From the NCBI GenBank assembly GCA_005790605.1, contig SXUI01000055.1, forward strand, positions 53,556 through 117,555: a DNA stretch of 64,000 nucleotides, written 5' to 3'. Within the stretch, counting starts at the first letter, position 1. Each line of letters starts with the position of its first letter. The DNA is from Planctomycetia bacterium (GTDB taxonomy: Bacteria; Planctomycetota; Phycisphaerae; Phycisphaerales; SM1A02). The notes beneath the pieces were generated by a model, which was not told the DNA's origin, made no database searches, and worked only from the letters and a program-made list of their open reading frames with translations. The translations under genes and the position numbers were made by a program. Below, piece by piece: positions 22,639 to 31,377 of the stretch.

Positions 22639-25152
22639 ATGCAAAAAATGCATCTCTCCACCGCTTCAGTGTGCTCTGTGATTGCACTCCTCAGTGCAAG
22701 TTCCTTCGCGCAATGGCAGACATCCTTTGTCAATCAGACTTCCACTCGACTCGTTGCCTCAGCAGCGCTCGTGGTGAACGACAACATCGAGAAGGACTTC
22801 GAGTACGCAGACTTCGATCAGGACGGCGACATCGACTTGGTCTGCATGCGAAAGTTCCCTGGATCGATTCAGGGGGGATTCCCAGATCTCTTGCTCATGA
22901 ATGAGAGTGGCGTTCTCACGGATCGCACGACGGAGTACGGCACGGCATCCGATGCCGCCGGAAGCCAAGGCATGCGTGACCCGGTGAATGATCGCGATGT
23001 CAAGGCAGTGGATGTCAACAATGACGGCTGGCTCGATCTCGTGACGGCGACGACGATGTCAGACTCCGTCTCGACGATGCTCGGACAACCTCGCGTCTAC
23101 ATCAATCGCGGCGATGATGCGAGCGGCAATTGGCTTGGATTCCGCTTTGAAGACGCGCGCATTCCGCAACTCTTTGCAGCCGGAGGCGCGACCGCCAATC
23201 CGCGCTTCTGCGAGTTCGTCGCGGCTGATTTCACCGGCGATGGTTACGCAGATCTGTTCTACACCGATTACGACACGCCAGAGACAAGCGGAACGGTGTG
23301 CATCGATCTGAACATGGACGGCGATACCGCTGATGCTGGCGAGTGCCAAGCCTCACCTGGCGAGAGCGCAGCGAATGACTTCCAGAACAAGTTCCTCGTC
23401 AACCTCGGCGCAGCAAATCCAGGGTACTTCGTCGACACAACCACGACACGCTTCACGGCCGCGCAGCTCTCAGCAGCGTTCGGCAACGCCGTTGCGACTG
23501 CTGACTTCAATGGTGACGGACACCTCGACATCGCTCGCGTGAACACGCTTACAGGCGGTCAAGATGTCGCGATCCTCTATGCGAATGCCGCGAATCTTGG
23601 AAACAGTTTCATCGGTCCCGACAGCGTCAGCGCCGTTGCGCCGTACGAAATCGATGTTGGCGATCTGAACAACGATGGCAAGGTTGACTTGGTTGTCGTG
23701 GACGATGGTCAGGACAAGTTCCTCATCAATCAGGGCAACGGCACCGATGGGCTTGCGAACTGGACGAGCTACACCATCGCGGACAGCCTCAGCGAGTTCG
23801 GGAATCAAACTCGTGTGATCGATCTTGACAAGGACGGCAAACTTGATGTCCTCATCACCGATGTCGACGCGGATCTTCCAAGCTTCTGCCCCACCACTGG
23901 TCGTCGCTCCCACATCTACCACAACACGGGTTCACTCCCGACACTGCTCGACGAAATCGGCGAGATCATTCCATACGCATCCGCGAGCGCGGTGTTTGAT
24001 TTCGCAACCTTCGACATCAATGGCGACACATGGCCGGATGTTGTGGTGGGTAAGTGCGCCGGCATCGAAGTGTGGATGAACAATCCTCCGATCGGGCTGA
24101 CCTTCAGCTATCCAAACGGATTGCCGACGAGCGTCCAGCCAGCCACTGCAACTTCGTTCCCTGTCTCCGTCGGCATTCTTGGCGGCGGCTCGATCGCTGC
24201 TGGAACAGCGGCGCTCAAGAGTTCCGTGGACCATGGTCCCTGGCTCTCCACGCCAATGACGCCAACGGGCGCGACGACCTTCACGGCGACACTTCCACCT
24301 GTCAACTGCGGTCAAGAGCTTCGCTACTACATCACCGCGCAGTACGCTGGCGGTGGGTTCTACAGCGATCCGCCAACAGCGCCGACCACCTTCAATCTCG
24401 TGCCAGTCCAAACCGGCGAGTATGTCGCGTATTCCGATTCGATCGAAGCAGGCACCACAGGCTGGTCCACCGCTGCAGACGCGAGCGTGACGTTCGGTGG
24501 GTGGGTTGCGACCGCCCCTGTTGGAGCAGTGAACGGCGCGACGCAGACCTCTCCTGCAACTGATGCTACGCCAAAGGGAACCATCTGCTGGATCACCGGG
24601 CTCGGCGTTGCCGGCGGAGTCGGAAGCAGCCAAGATCTCGATGGCGGTCCAGTGACGCTGACGACGCCGAGCTACAACCTCGGCGGGTTCCTCGGCGCAC
24701 GCGTCTCCTTCGCATGCTGGTTCTACTGCGACGATGCGACAACGACTCCTGCGCAACAGGACTACCTCCGCATGGATGTCTCCAACAATGATGGCGCGAC
24801 TTGGACTGTCGTCGCGAGTATCGCAAGCCAAGGCAGCACTTGGCAGACGAAGACCTACAACCTCGAAAACTTCATTCCGTTGACCAATACGATGAAGCTC
24901 CGATTCGTGGCCTCAGATAACCCGAACAATTCGTTGACCGAAGCCGGTATCGACGATTTGGTTATCCGTGTGATCGAGTGCACGCAATCGACCTGCGTGG
25001 GCGACATCAACGACAGCGGCGCAGTCGACGCGGCGGACATCGCGGTGCTCCTCGGAAGTTGGGGCGGCACTGCTGGCGACCTCAACGGCGACGGCACAAC
25101 CGATGCGTCGGACCTCGCTGCCCTTCTCGGCAACTGGGGTCCCTGCCTCTAA
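22639..25152 (+). CDS. Secreted FG-GAP/VCBS repeat protein with dockerin-like tail
   Basis: 837 residues from ATG 22639; a GTG at 22615 would add eight residues. Signal peptide near VCSVIALLSASSFAQ. At least six FG-GAP repeats: DQDGDIDLVCMRK, NNDGWLDLVTATT, TGDGYADLFYTD, NGDGHLDIARVN, NNDGKVDLVVVD and DKDGKLDVLITD, probably one propeller. A beta-sandwich-like region follows (residues ~500-770), then the C-terminal GDINDSGAVDAADIAVLLGSWG and GDLNGDGTTDASDLAALLGNWG motifs. The same tail occurs on the di-haem protein just upstream, 97 bases away, so the two may be co-transcribed and exported or anchored by the same route. No enzyme motif is visible. Confidence 0.85.
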   Translation: MQKMHLSTASVCSVIALLSASSFAQWQTSFVNQTSTRLVASAALVVNDNIEKDFEYADFDQDGDIDLVCMRKFPGSIQGGFPDLLLMNESGVLTDRTTEYGTASDAAGSQGMRDPVNDRDVKAVDVNNDGWLDLVTATTMSDSVSTMLGQPRVYINRGDDASGNWLGFRFEDARIPQLFAAGGATANPRFCEFVAADFTGDGYADLFYTDYDTPETSGTVCIDLNMDGDTADAGECQASPGESAANDFQNKFLVNLGAANPGYFVDTTTTRFTAAQLSAAFGNAVATADFNGDGHLDIARVNTLTGGQDVAILYANAANLGNSFIGPDSVSAVAPYEIDVGDLNNDGKVDLVVVDDGQDKFLINQGNGTDGLANWTSYTIADSLSEFGNQTRVIDLDKDGKLDVLITDVDADLPSFCPTTGRRSHIYHNTGSLPTLLDEIGEIIPYASASAVFDFATFDINGDTWPDVVVGKCAGIEVWMNNPPIGLTFSYPNGLPTSVQPATATSFPVSVGILGGGSIAAGTAALKSSVDHGPWLSTPMTPTGATTFTATLPPVNCGQELRYYITAQYAGGGFYSDPPTAPTTFNLVPVQTGEYVAYSDSIEAGTTGWSTAADASVTFGGWVATAPVGAVNGATQTSPATDATPKGTICWITGLGVAGGVGSSQDLDGGPVTLTTPSYNLGGFLGARVSFACWFYCDDATTTPAQQDYLRMDVSNNDGATWTVVASIASQGSTWQTKTYNLENFIPLTNTMKLRFVASDNPNNSLTEAGIDDLVIRVIECTQSTCVGDINDSGAVDAADIAVLLGSWGGTAGDLNGDGTTDASDLAALLGNWGPCL

Positions 25153-25239
25153 GCGCTCCGACAGCACGAACTGAAGTCAGTTGGTCCTGGACACGCGCGC
25201 TTCTCTCGCGTTGGTGAATCTGCTCTACACTCGGTGTTG

Positions 25240-26172
25240 ATGCAGGCTAGCAACGCGCTCGCTCTCGACCTCTGTGGCGTTCCAATGGCAAATCCCGTCG
25301 TCCTCGCGGCGGGGACTGCGGGCTACGGCGCGGAGCTCGGTGATGCGTTCGACTTGAAACAAGTTGGCGCGATTGTCAGCAAGTCCATCACGCAAGATCC
25401 GCGCGAGGGCAATGCCGCGCCGCGAATCCTCGATAGTCCAGCGGGAATGCTGAACGCGATCGGTTTGGCGAATGTCGGGCTCGAAGTGTTTCGGTCGGAG
25501 AAACTGTCCCACCGCAATGAGATCGGTTGTCGCCTGATTGGAAGTATCGCTGGCCATTCGACGCAGGAGTACGCCGTGCTCGCCGCGGCCTTCGATGCAG
25601 ACGCTCGAATCGACGCGATCGAAGTGAATGTCAGTTGTCCAAACACCGCCGATGGCTGTCAGTTCGGCGAGCATCCGGACATGTTGCGAGGGCTCATTCG
25701 AGAACTTCGCACGAGCATCACTCGAAAACCGCTCATCGTGAAACTCTCGCCCAACGCGCCTGACATCGTCAAGATGGCAGACGCCGCGGTGCAATCTGGA
25801 GCGGATGCGTTGACGGTGGCGAACACCTTTACGGCGATGTCTATCGATGTGCACTCGAAGCGATTTCGCCTCTCAAATGGGCGCGGCGGATACTCCGGCA
25901 CCGGCATCCATCCCGTCATAGTCCGCATGGTGCACGATGTCTACACCCGTGTCGCGCGAGATGCGAAACGCCCGATCATCGGACTTGGCGGCGTCTCGCG
26001 TTGGGAGGATGCGGCCGAGTTCATCCTTGCCGGTGCGTCCTTTGTGGGCATGGGTACGGCGCTCTTCATCGACCCGCGTTCACCACTCGCAGTCGTCGAT
26101 GGTCTCCGCCGCTGGACACGCGCACAGGGCTGCGCGCACATTGCAGAACTCGTCGGAACTGCGCGCCCATGA
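25240..26172 (+). CDS. pyrD: Dihydroorotate dehydrogenase, class 1 (NAD-dependent type B)
   Basis: About 310 residues from ATG 25240; a GTG two codons earlier is in frame. Oxidises dihydroorotate to orotate with FMN. NPVVLAAGTAGYG; NVSCPNTADGCQFGEH, with the active-site Cys typical of class 1; KPLIVKLSPNAPDI; ANTFTAMSIDV; and IIGLGGVSRWEDAAEFILAG (phosphate-binding loop for FMN) are all present. Class 1B enzymes need a PyrK partner; none is in the window. The stop overlaps the start of the HEXXH protease gene by four bases. Confidence 0.93.
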   Translation: MQASNALALDLCGVPMANPVVLAAGTAGYGAELGDAFDLKQVGAIVSKSITQDPREGNAAPRILDSPAGMLNAIGLANVGLEVFRSEKLSHRNEIGCRLIGSIAGHSTQEYAVLAAAFDADARIDAIEVNVSCPNTADGCQFGEHPDMLRGLIRELRTSITRKPLIVKLSPNAPDIVKMADAAVQSGADALTVANTFTAMSIDVHSKRFRLSNGRGGYSGTGIHPVIVRMVHDVYTRVARDAKRPIIGLGGVSRWEDAAEFILAGASFVGMGTALFIDPRSPLAVVDGLRRWTRAQGCAHIAELVGTARP

Positions 26173-26612
26173 GTGCGATGCAGCGGATGAGTCGCAAGGA
26201 GCGCGAGCGCTTCGATCAGCTCTTTCGCGCTGTGTTTGAGGCACTTCCAGCTTCTGTGCACACGCTTCTTGAGGAGGCCCCGATCATCCTTGAGGATCAT
26301 CCCTCCGCGGAACTCTCGGCGGAACTTGGGATCGACCCCGATGATCCCGATGACATTCTTTGTGGACTGCATACCGGCGTGCCGCTCACAGAACGGAGCG
26401 TGCAACACGCAGACGGCCTCGAGACTATTCACCTCTTCCGCGTCGGCATTCTTGACATGGCTGGTGGATGGGAAGTGTGGGAAGACGAGGACGGGCAGTC
26501 CTGGGGCGGCAGCGATCGAATCCGCGAAGAGATTCGCATCACCATCCTGCACGAAGTTGGTCACCACTTCGGGCTCGACGAGGAAGACCTTGAGCGTCTC
26601 GGCTACGGCTAA
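26169..26612 (+). CDS. Small zincin-like metallopeptidase (HEXXH)
   Basis: About 147 residues from ATG 26169 (ATGA overlap with pyrD); a second in-frame ATG is at 26178. The motif ILHEVGHHFGLDEEDLERLGYG near the C-terminus is the HEXXHxxG-type zinc site seen in the small metallopeptidase family PF06262 (possible acid metallopeptidase). The preceding region DPDDPDDILCGLHTG… is also typical, and LFRVGILDMAGGWEVW supplies the beta strand before the active helix. It lacks a signal peptide, so it is probably cytoplasmic; the substrate is unknown. It is the last gene of a plus-strand run, facing the convergent YggX fusion. Confidence 0.85.
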   Translation: MSAMQRMSRKERERFDQLFRAVFEALPASVHTLLEEAPIILEDHPSAELSAELGIDPDDPDDILCGLHTGVPLTERSVQHADGLETIHLFRVGILDMAGGWEVWEDEDGQSWGGSDRIREEIRITILHEVGHHFGLDEEDLERLGYG

Positions 26613-26630
26613 GCGAAAGGTTGCGAGGGA

Positions 26631-27272
26631 TCAGCGAAACGACTGGACGATAGTCTCATCGATGCCGAGGTAGTCACGCATGTGTCCGTCGTAGATCTCT
26701 ACATCTTTGTCGCGGGAGAAATCAAGCCGAAGCTCGTTGATGACTTTGGTGCCCTGACGGATCCAGGCATCAAATGTCTCCTTCGAGATGTTCGCTTGAA
26801 TCCACTCACCCATCTTTCCGCGAAACGGAGGCGCTTCCATCTTGGTTCCAGGACGACCGCTCTGCCGACAAACGAATCCACCCGCAATGCGAACTGCGTC
26901 AGCTGCAATGTCCTGTGCGCTCTCCGTCACCGGCGCTTTGCGCCCGATGGACTCAAGAAGCTTCGCCATCGCGGTCTGAGGCATGCGATCGCCCTTGCCA
27001 GCGGCGATTGCGTAGCCCTCCTCAAGAAACTTCACGGCGCGGTCTTCCCAACCAGCTTGGATCATCGCATCGCCACCGAGTTGCCACGCCTTGCTCATCT
27101 CGCGATTGACCGCCACGCACCGCTCGAACGCGACAGCGGCCTCTGCGGCACGACCAGCTTGGAGATATGCATTTCCAAGGCTGAAGTGCGCCATCTCATT
27201 CGATGGATCCGCGGCGGCCATCTTCTCAAATTGAGCGATGCGATCAGTGGAAGGAGGATTTGGAGTACTCAT
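26631..27272 (-). CDS. TPR–YggX (Fe(II)-trafficking protein) fusion
   Basis: About 213 residues from ATG 27272. The N-terminal ~125 residues are TPR-like (AQFEKMAAADPSNEMAHFSL, GRAAEAAVAFERCVAVNREM, GWEDRAVKFLEEGYAIAAGK). The C-terminal ~80 residues are YggX-like. VCRQSGRPGTKMEAPPFRG has the position and charge pattern of the YggX start, and KMGEWIQANISKETFDAW…QGTKVINELRLDF matches its central helices. E. coli YggX handles labile Fe(II) and protects Fe-S clusters. No stand-alone YggX gene is elsewhere in the window. The fusion is a single uninterrupted frame. Confidence 0.8.
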   Translation of the reverse strand: MSTPNPPSTDRIAQFEKMAAADPSNEMAHFSLGNAYLQAGRAAEAAVAFERCVAVNREMSKAWQLGGDAMIQAGWEDRAVKFLEEGYAIAAGKGDRMPQTAMAKLLESIGRKAPVTESAQDIAADAVRIAGGFVCRQSGRPGTKMEAPPFRGKMGEWIQANISKETFDAWIRQGTKVINELRLDFSRDKDVEIYDGHMRDYLGIDETIVQSFR

Positions 27273-27341
27273 GGGAACTTCGTTGCGCGCAGGGATCAAG
27301 CAGAGCCTGAAGTGTAGGTGCATCCACAACGATGCGTCCGC

Positions 27342-29342
27342 TCAAACCCGCACCTGCCGCTGATAGACCCACCACTCAAGCATGAGGATGAGAAGTCCTA
27401 GACCAAGAATCCAAGGCCAGACCGATGCACGACGCTCGGAGGTGACCGCCACCGCATTGACGGCATCGACCCCAAGTCGAATCTCTGCGAGAGGCTCGAT
27501 GCGGCTCTCGGCTGAGGAGTACAGATTAGAGGCGACGCGCCGCGAACTTCGCTCCTCCTGACCGGGCTCGAGGAATGCGATGTCGTACAGACCCGTGCGA
27601 AGAACCGGTCCCCACACAAGATTTCCATCGGCATCGAGTTTCGCAGAAGCGTCGACATCACCGGGACCTGTGATACGAGCGTCTTTGCTTCCAGCTCGAA
27701 CGCGAAGCGCGATCGCTTCCCCCGGACGCACGCCCTGCGCTGTGATCGCCTCGCCTGCATGTCCGAGCACATCCACCGCGTTTGCGACGAAATTCAGAAA
27801 CGACCGCTGGAAAGGCCAGTTCGATTCGAGGATGTCGTACGCGACATAGACCGCATGCGTATCCCCCGAATCGAAGGTCATGATCAGCGGCGCGTCGGGC
27901 CCTTCCGCAACAACCTCCCACGCCTTACTCGGGCGCGAGGCCACCGCATTCGCGACGAACAACTCATCGAGCGACGCTGATCGCAGGAGCGGCGACTCAT
28001 CACGAGTCACGCGACACCAGACATCCTTCTGCGCACCGTAGACATTGAGTTCGGGCAGCGGCGGCGCCGCGCCAAACACGAGATATCGACCCGTCGGAAG
28101 CGACTTGGGCGAATAGTTGTTGAGCACCACAAGGTCGTACCCAAGGGGCGCCTGCGAAGCAATCAACGCATCGAATTCCTCGCCGCTCAGACGATCGACG
28201 CGCTCGACTGGCAATGACTCAAGCGCACTCGCGAGCACAAAGCCCTCGCTATGCACCAGAAGTATTCGCAGTTTCTTCGCTGGAGGAACGATGGCAAATG
28301 CAGCGTCATCACTCGCGAGTGCATCCTTCCGCAACAGCGACGCTTCGATCACCACATCACGAGGCTGCTCGATCGGACGAAAGATGACTTGCGCAGTTCC
28401 GGCGCGAAACTCGGCACCGTCCGGGCTTTTCGTCGCAGCGGGAATCGAGATTGGTTCTGGAGTAATCGCGCGCGCACGGCCGTCGAGTGCCAATTGCACC
28501 GAGACGGAGACCGGCTCAAGGTTCATGTTTGCGAGAGCCGCAAACACTTGCACATCGTCGGGTCTGTCCGCTGGCCGCTCCGCTGCGAGCGCGACGATCG
28601 CGACATTGTCCTTCGCCTCACCGACGCGCCTGTAGACGAGTGACTCCAACGGTCGGAGCGTGAGCTGCGCGAGATCCGAAAAACGCCCGTCGCTGTAGAG
28701 CTCCAAGATCGCCGGTGCCGCGACCGCACGATCGGGGCGGTCAGGATCGACATTGGTGGTAAACGCTCGCGCGACCTCGAGTGCATCTCCGAGTTCAGAT
28801 TCTTCGTCGGTAGGTGCGATGGCGCGAATCGCGTTCTCGAGATCGGTGATGCTGTCGGTAAATGGGACGCGCACCTCGGCTCGCGACGCGAACGCGACCA
28901 CCATCACCGTGCCCGCACGAGGCGCGAAGAACCCGCCGCCAAGGAGCTCATGCACGCGATCGATGGCCGCGTCTTTCGCGAGATCAAGTCGAGTCTTCGT
29001 TGCGCCATCGATCTGCTCCTTCGCTTGCATGCTCGCACTGCGGTCCATGAGAAGCACATAACGACCACCCGTGTCGACTGCTCCCGTGGATTCAGGCTGC
29101 GCGATCGCGACCGCGATGAGCCCGATGAGCAGCAGTTGAAGAAAGAGCAGCACACTTGGACGAAGTCGTTGAAAAGGAGCGTTGGCGCGAAGGTCAGCGA
29201 GTGAGCGCGTCCAGAGCAGCGTGCTCGCCACAACGCGAGGTTTTCGGCGCAACTTCAAGAACCACAGCGCGAGGAGCGGCGGCAGCACGATGCCCGCAAG
29301 CAACGCTCCGGCAAAGGGAGTAAGCCATGTCAACGCAAGCAT
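27342..29342 (-). CDS. BatA-type von Willebrand factor A membrane protein
   Basis: 666 residues from ATG 29342; the TGA of DUF58 shares bases with this ATG (TGATG). The N-terminus has the BatA pattern: a helix (AGALLAGIVLPPLLALWFL), a basic RRKPRVVASTLLW, then a second helix VLLFLQLLLIGLIAVAIAQP. A VWA domain (LLMDRSASMQAKE, the MIDAS DxSxS site) follows around residues 95-220. A long beta-rich region comes next, and a C-terminal helix WILGLGLLILMLEWWVYQ. In MoxR-DUF58-Bat clusters these proteins are thought to form an inner-membrane chaperone or adaptor with the MoxR ATPase. It is last in the seven-gene operon. Confidence 0.85.
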   Translation of the reverse strand: MLALTWLTPFAGALLAGIVLPPLLALWFLKLRRKPRVVASTLLWTRSLADLRANAPFQRLRPSVLLFLQLLLIGLIAVAIAQPESTGAVDTGGRYVLLMDRSASMQAKEQIDGATKTRLDLAKDAAIDRVHELLGGGFFAPRAGTVMVVAFASRAEVRVPFTDSITDLENAIRAIAPTDEESELGDALEVARAFTTNVDPDRPDRAVAAPAILELYSDGRFSDLAQLTLRPLESLVYRRVGEAKDNVAIVALAAERPADRPDDVQVFAALANMNLEPVSVSVQLALDGRARAITPEPISIPAATKSPDGAEFRAGTAQVIFRPIEQPRDVVIEASLLRKDALASDDAAFAIVPPAKKLRILLVHSEGFVLASALESLPVERVDRLSGEEFDALIASQAPLGYDLVVLNNYSPKSLPTGRYLVFGAAPPLPELNVYGAQKDVWCRVTRDESPLLRSASLDELFVANAVASRPSKAWEVVAEGPDAPLIMTFDSGDTHAVYVAYDILESNWPFQRSFLNFVANAVDVLGHAGEAITAQGVRPGEAIALRVRAGSKDARITGPGDVDASAKLDADGNLVWGPVLRTGLYDIAFLEPGQEERSSRRVASNLYSSAESRIEPLAEIRLGVDAVNAVAVTSERRASVWPWILGLGLLILMLEWWVYQRQVRV

Positions 29343-30262
29343 CAACGCACGAGCCCTCGACGACGGAGGTAATCAAGCATGAGCGTCTCCACGGGAAGAC
29401 TGCTCTCGACGAGCAGATGCGTCACTGCGCGTCGCGCACACCACTGTCGCAGCCCACCACACCACCCATCGAGGCGTTCTTTGTAACTTCGAAGGAGGGC
29501 AGGTGTCACCGTGACCTCAGTTTCGCCAAGCGACTCACTGTCGACGAGTTTGAGATCCCCTTGCACTCCGCCTTCTCGAGTCGGATCAACTTGCTGCGGC
29601 GACAACACCTGGAGGGCGAACAAGTCGAAGCCTCGTCCCGCCACCATGTTGAGCCCCTTCTCATATCCCTCGCGCAGCATGAAGTCGCTCACCACGATCA
29701 TGACGCCGCGTCCAAGCCGCGAGAGCGCCGCTGTTTTCATCGCGGCCTCAAATCCGCTCCCGCCTTCGGGCTGAAGTCGCAGGAGCCAACTTGCGAGTTC
29801 CGAACTCTTGCGGCGTCCTCGCAGATTCGAGATGCGCTGCACGCCCTGATCATTGAACGCAAGCATCGAAACGCGATGCTGATTCGAAAGACCGACATAG
29901 CCGAGCGCCATCGCGAGTTTTCTGCAGTAGTCAAAACTGTCGGGAGTTCCGGTGCGCATCGACGCGCTTGCGTCAATCGCGATGACAAGCGAGAGATCCT
30001 CTTCCTCGAGAAACATCTTCAAGAACAAACGATCGAGCCTGCCGTAGATGTTCCAGTCCACAAATCGAAGGTCATCACCTGCCGCATAAGGACGGAAGTC
30101 CGCAAACTCGACCGATTGCCCGCGCCGTTTCGACCGGCGTTCGCCGTGCAACTTGCCTGAGAAAATCTTACGACTCACAACATCAAGTTGATCGAGCTTC
30201 GCCATGAGGCGTCCATCAATCAGGTCATCGAGTCGATGGAGCGCTGACTTGGTACTGCTCAT
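29342..30262 (-). CDS. DUF58 domain protein
   Basis: 306 residues. The segment SGKLHGERRSKRRGQSVEFADFRPYAAGDDLRFVDWNIYGRLDRL is the DUF58 signature region (shown here only in part as GQSVEFADFRPYAAGDD). VIAIDASASMRTG is a degenerate VWA MIDAS site. ATG 30262 overlaps the MoxR gene stop by four bases. DUF58 proteins nearly always sit beside MoxR ATPases and are presumed substrates or partners. No signal peptide and no membrane helix are predicted. Confidence 0.9.
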   Translation of the reverse strand: MSSTKSALHRLDDLIDGRLMAKLDQLDVVSRKIFSGKLHGERRSKRRGQSVEFADFRPYAAGDDLRFVDWNIYGRLDRLFLKMFLEEEDLSLVIAIDASASMRTGTPDSFDYCRKLAMALGYVGLSNQHRVSMLAFNDQGVQRISNLRGRRKSSELASWLLRLQPEGGSGFEAAMKTAALSRLGRGVMIVVSDFMLREGYEKGLNMVAGRGFDLFALQVLSPQQVDPTREGGVQGDLKLVDSESLGETEVTVTPALLRSYKERLDGWCGGLRQWCARRAVTHLLVESSLPVETLMLDYLRRRGLVR

Positions 30263-31377
30263 CGGGTGCCTCGCGCATCGGTGGGCACGCTGCGCTCCTC
30301 AGGAGCCAGCGTCGGAACGGCGGCGATCAGGCGCTGCGCGATCGTGTCATTGGAAATACCTTCTGCTTCCGCTTCGAACGACCGATGGATGCGGTGCCGA
30401 AGTGCCGCACGCGCAACGCGACGCACATCATTGAAACTCACGGCGAATCGACCCGCCATCAGCGCGCAAACACGCGCGCTCGAGACAATGGCTTGCGCCC
30501 CTCGCGGACTCGATCCCACGCGAATGAACGGACGAAGGTCATCCGGACAGCAGTCACTATCGGGGTGCGTCGCGAGCACGAGGCGAACACACCAATCCTG
30601 CACTTCGCGAGCAATCGGAATGCGCCGCGCGAGCTTCTGTGCCGCTTGAATGCCGCGCGGGTCGACGACTTGCGCGAGTGTCCCTTCTCCATCGCGCGTG
30701 GTTCGCGAGAGCACCTCATGAAGCTCCTCGCGCTTGGTCAGTGGCACGATGACCTTGAGCAAGAACCGATCGAGCTGCGCCTCTGGCAACGGGAAAGTCC
30801 CTTCCTGCTCAAGGGGATTTTGCGTCGCCATAACGAAGAACGGGCGACCGAGCGGTCTCGTCTCGCCTGCAGCACTCACGCTTCGTTCCTGCATCGCCTC
30901 GAGGAGCGCCGACTGCGTCTTGGGGCTCGCGCGATTGACTTCATCGGCGAGCACGAGTTGAGCAAAGATTGGTCCGGGCCTGAACTCAATGCTTCGCTGC
31001 AGCGTGACTGGATCTTCCGTCAACACGCTCGTACCTGTGATATCTGCGGGCATCACATCAGGCGTGAACTGAATACGCGAGAATTGCACGCCAGTGGCCT
31101 CGGCCAGCGCGCGAATGAGCAGCGTCTTTCCAAGACCCGGAACGCCCTCAAGAAGCAGATGCCCGTCCGCGAAGAGACAAGTCAGTGCGAGGTCCACAAC
31201 TTCTTGCTGCCCAACGATGCGCTTCCCGACCTCGGTGCGCAGGCGTTGAAACAACTCGCGGAAGAGCTGCGCATGCCGCTGGGCTTGGCTCAAGTCCTCG
31301 ATAGCCGCACTCTCGAGTTCGTGGGCTGCGAGGACTGGATCAAACGCGATGGTTCTTCGCGGAGGGACTTCAGCCAT
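30259..31377 (-). CDS. MoxR-family AAA+ ATPase
   Basis: About 372 residues from ATG 31377 (MAEVPPRRTIAFDP); an upstream frame is open but overlaps the previous gene. Walker A GVPGLGKT, Walker B LVLADEVNRASPKTQSALLE, sensor NPLEQEGTFPLPEAQLDRF and the C-terminal RVGSSPRGAQAI are the MoxR hallmarks. ADITGTSVLTEDPV… and MATQNP are also present. Family members act as chaperones assembling metal-cofactor or membrane complexes together with VWA proteins, which matches the neighbours here. It overlaps the VWA/GATase gene by eight bases at its start and DUF58 by four at its end. Confidence 0.93.
   Translation of the reverse strand: MAEVPPRRTIAFDPVLAAHELESAAIEDLSQAQRHAQLFRELFQRLRTEVGKRIVGQQEVVDLALTCLFADGHLLLEGVPGLGKTLLIRALAEATGVQFSRIQFTPDVMPADITGTSVLTEDPVTLQRSIEFRPGPIFAQLVLADEVNRASPKTQSALLEAMQERSVSAAGETRPLGRPFFVMATQNPLEQEGTFPLPEAQLDRFLLKVIVPLTKREELHEVLSRTTRDGEGTLAQVVDPRGIQAAQKLARRIPIAREVQDWCVRLVLATHPDSDCCPDDLRPFIRVGSSPRGAQAIVSSARVCALMAGRFAVSFNDVRRVARAALRHRIHRSFEAEAEGISNDTIAQRLIAAVPTLAPEERSVPTDARGTR

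Noticed and set aside
25169..25182. AACTGA-AG-TCAGTT palindrome before pyrD
   Set aside because: Only six base pairs with a two-base centre and no T-run; short enough to be chance in this stretch.
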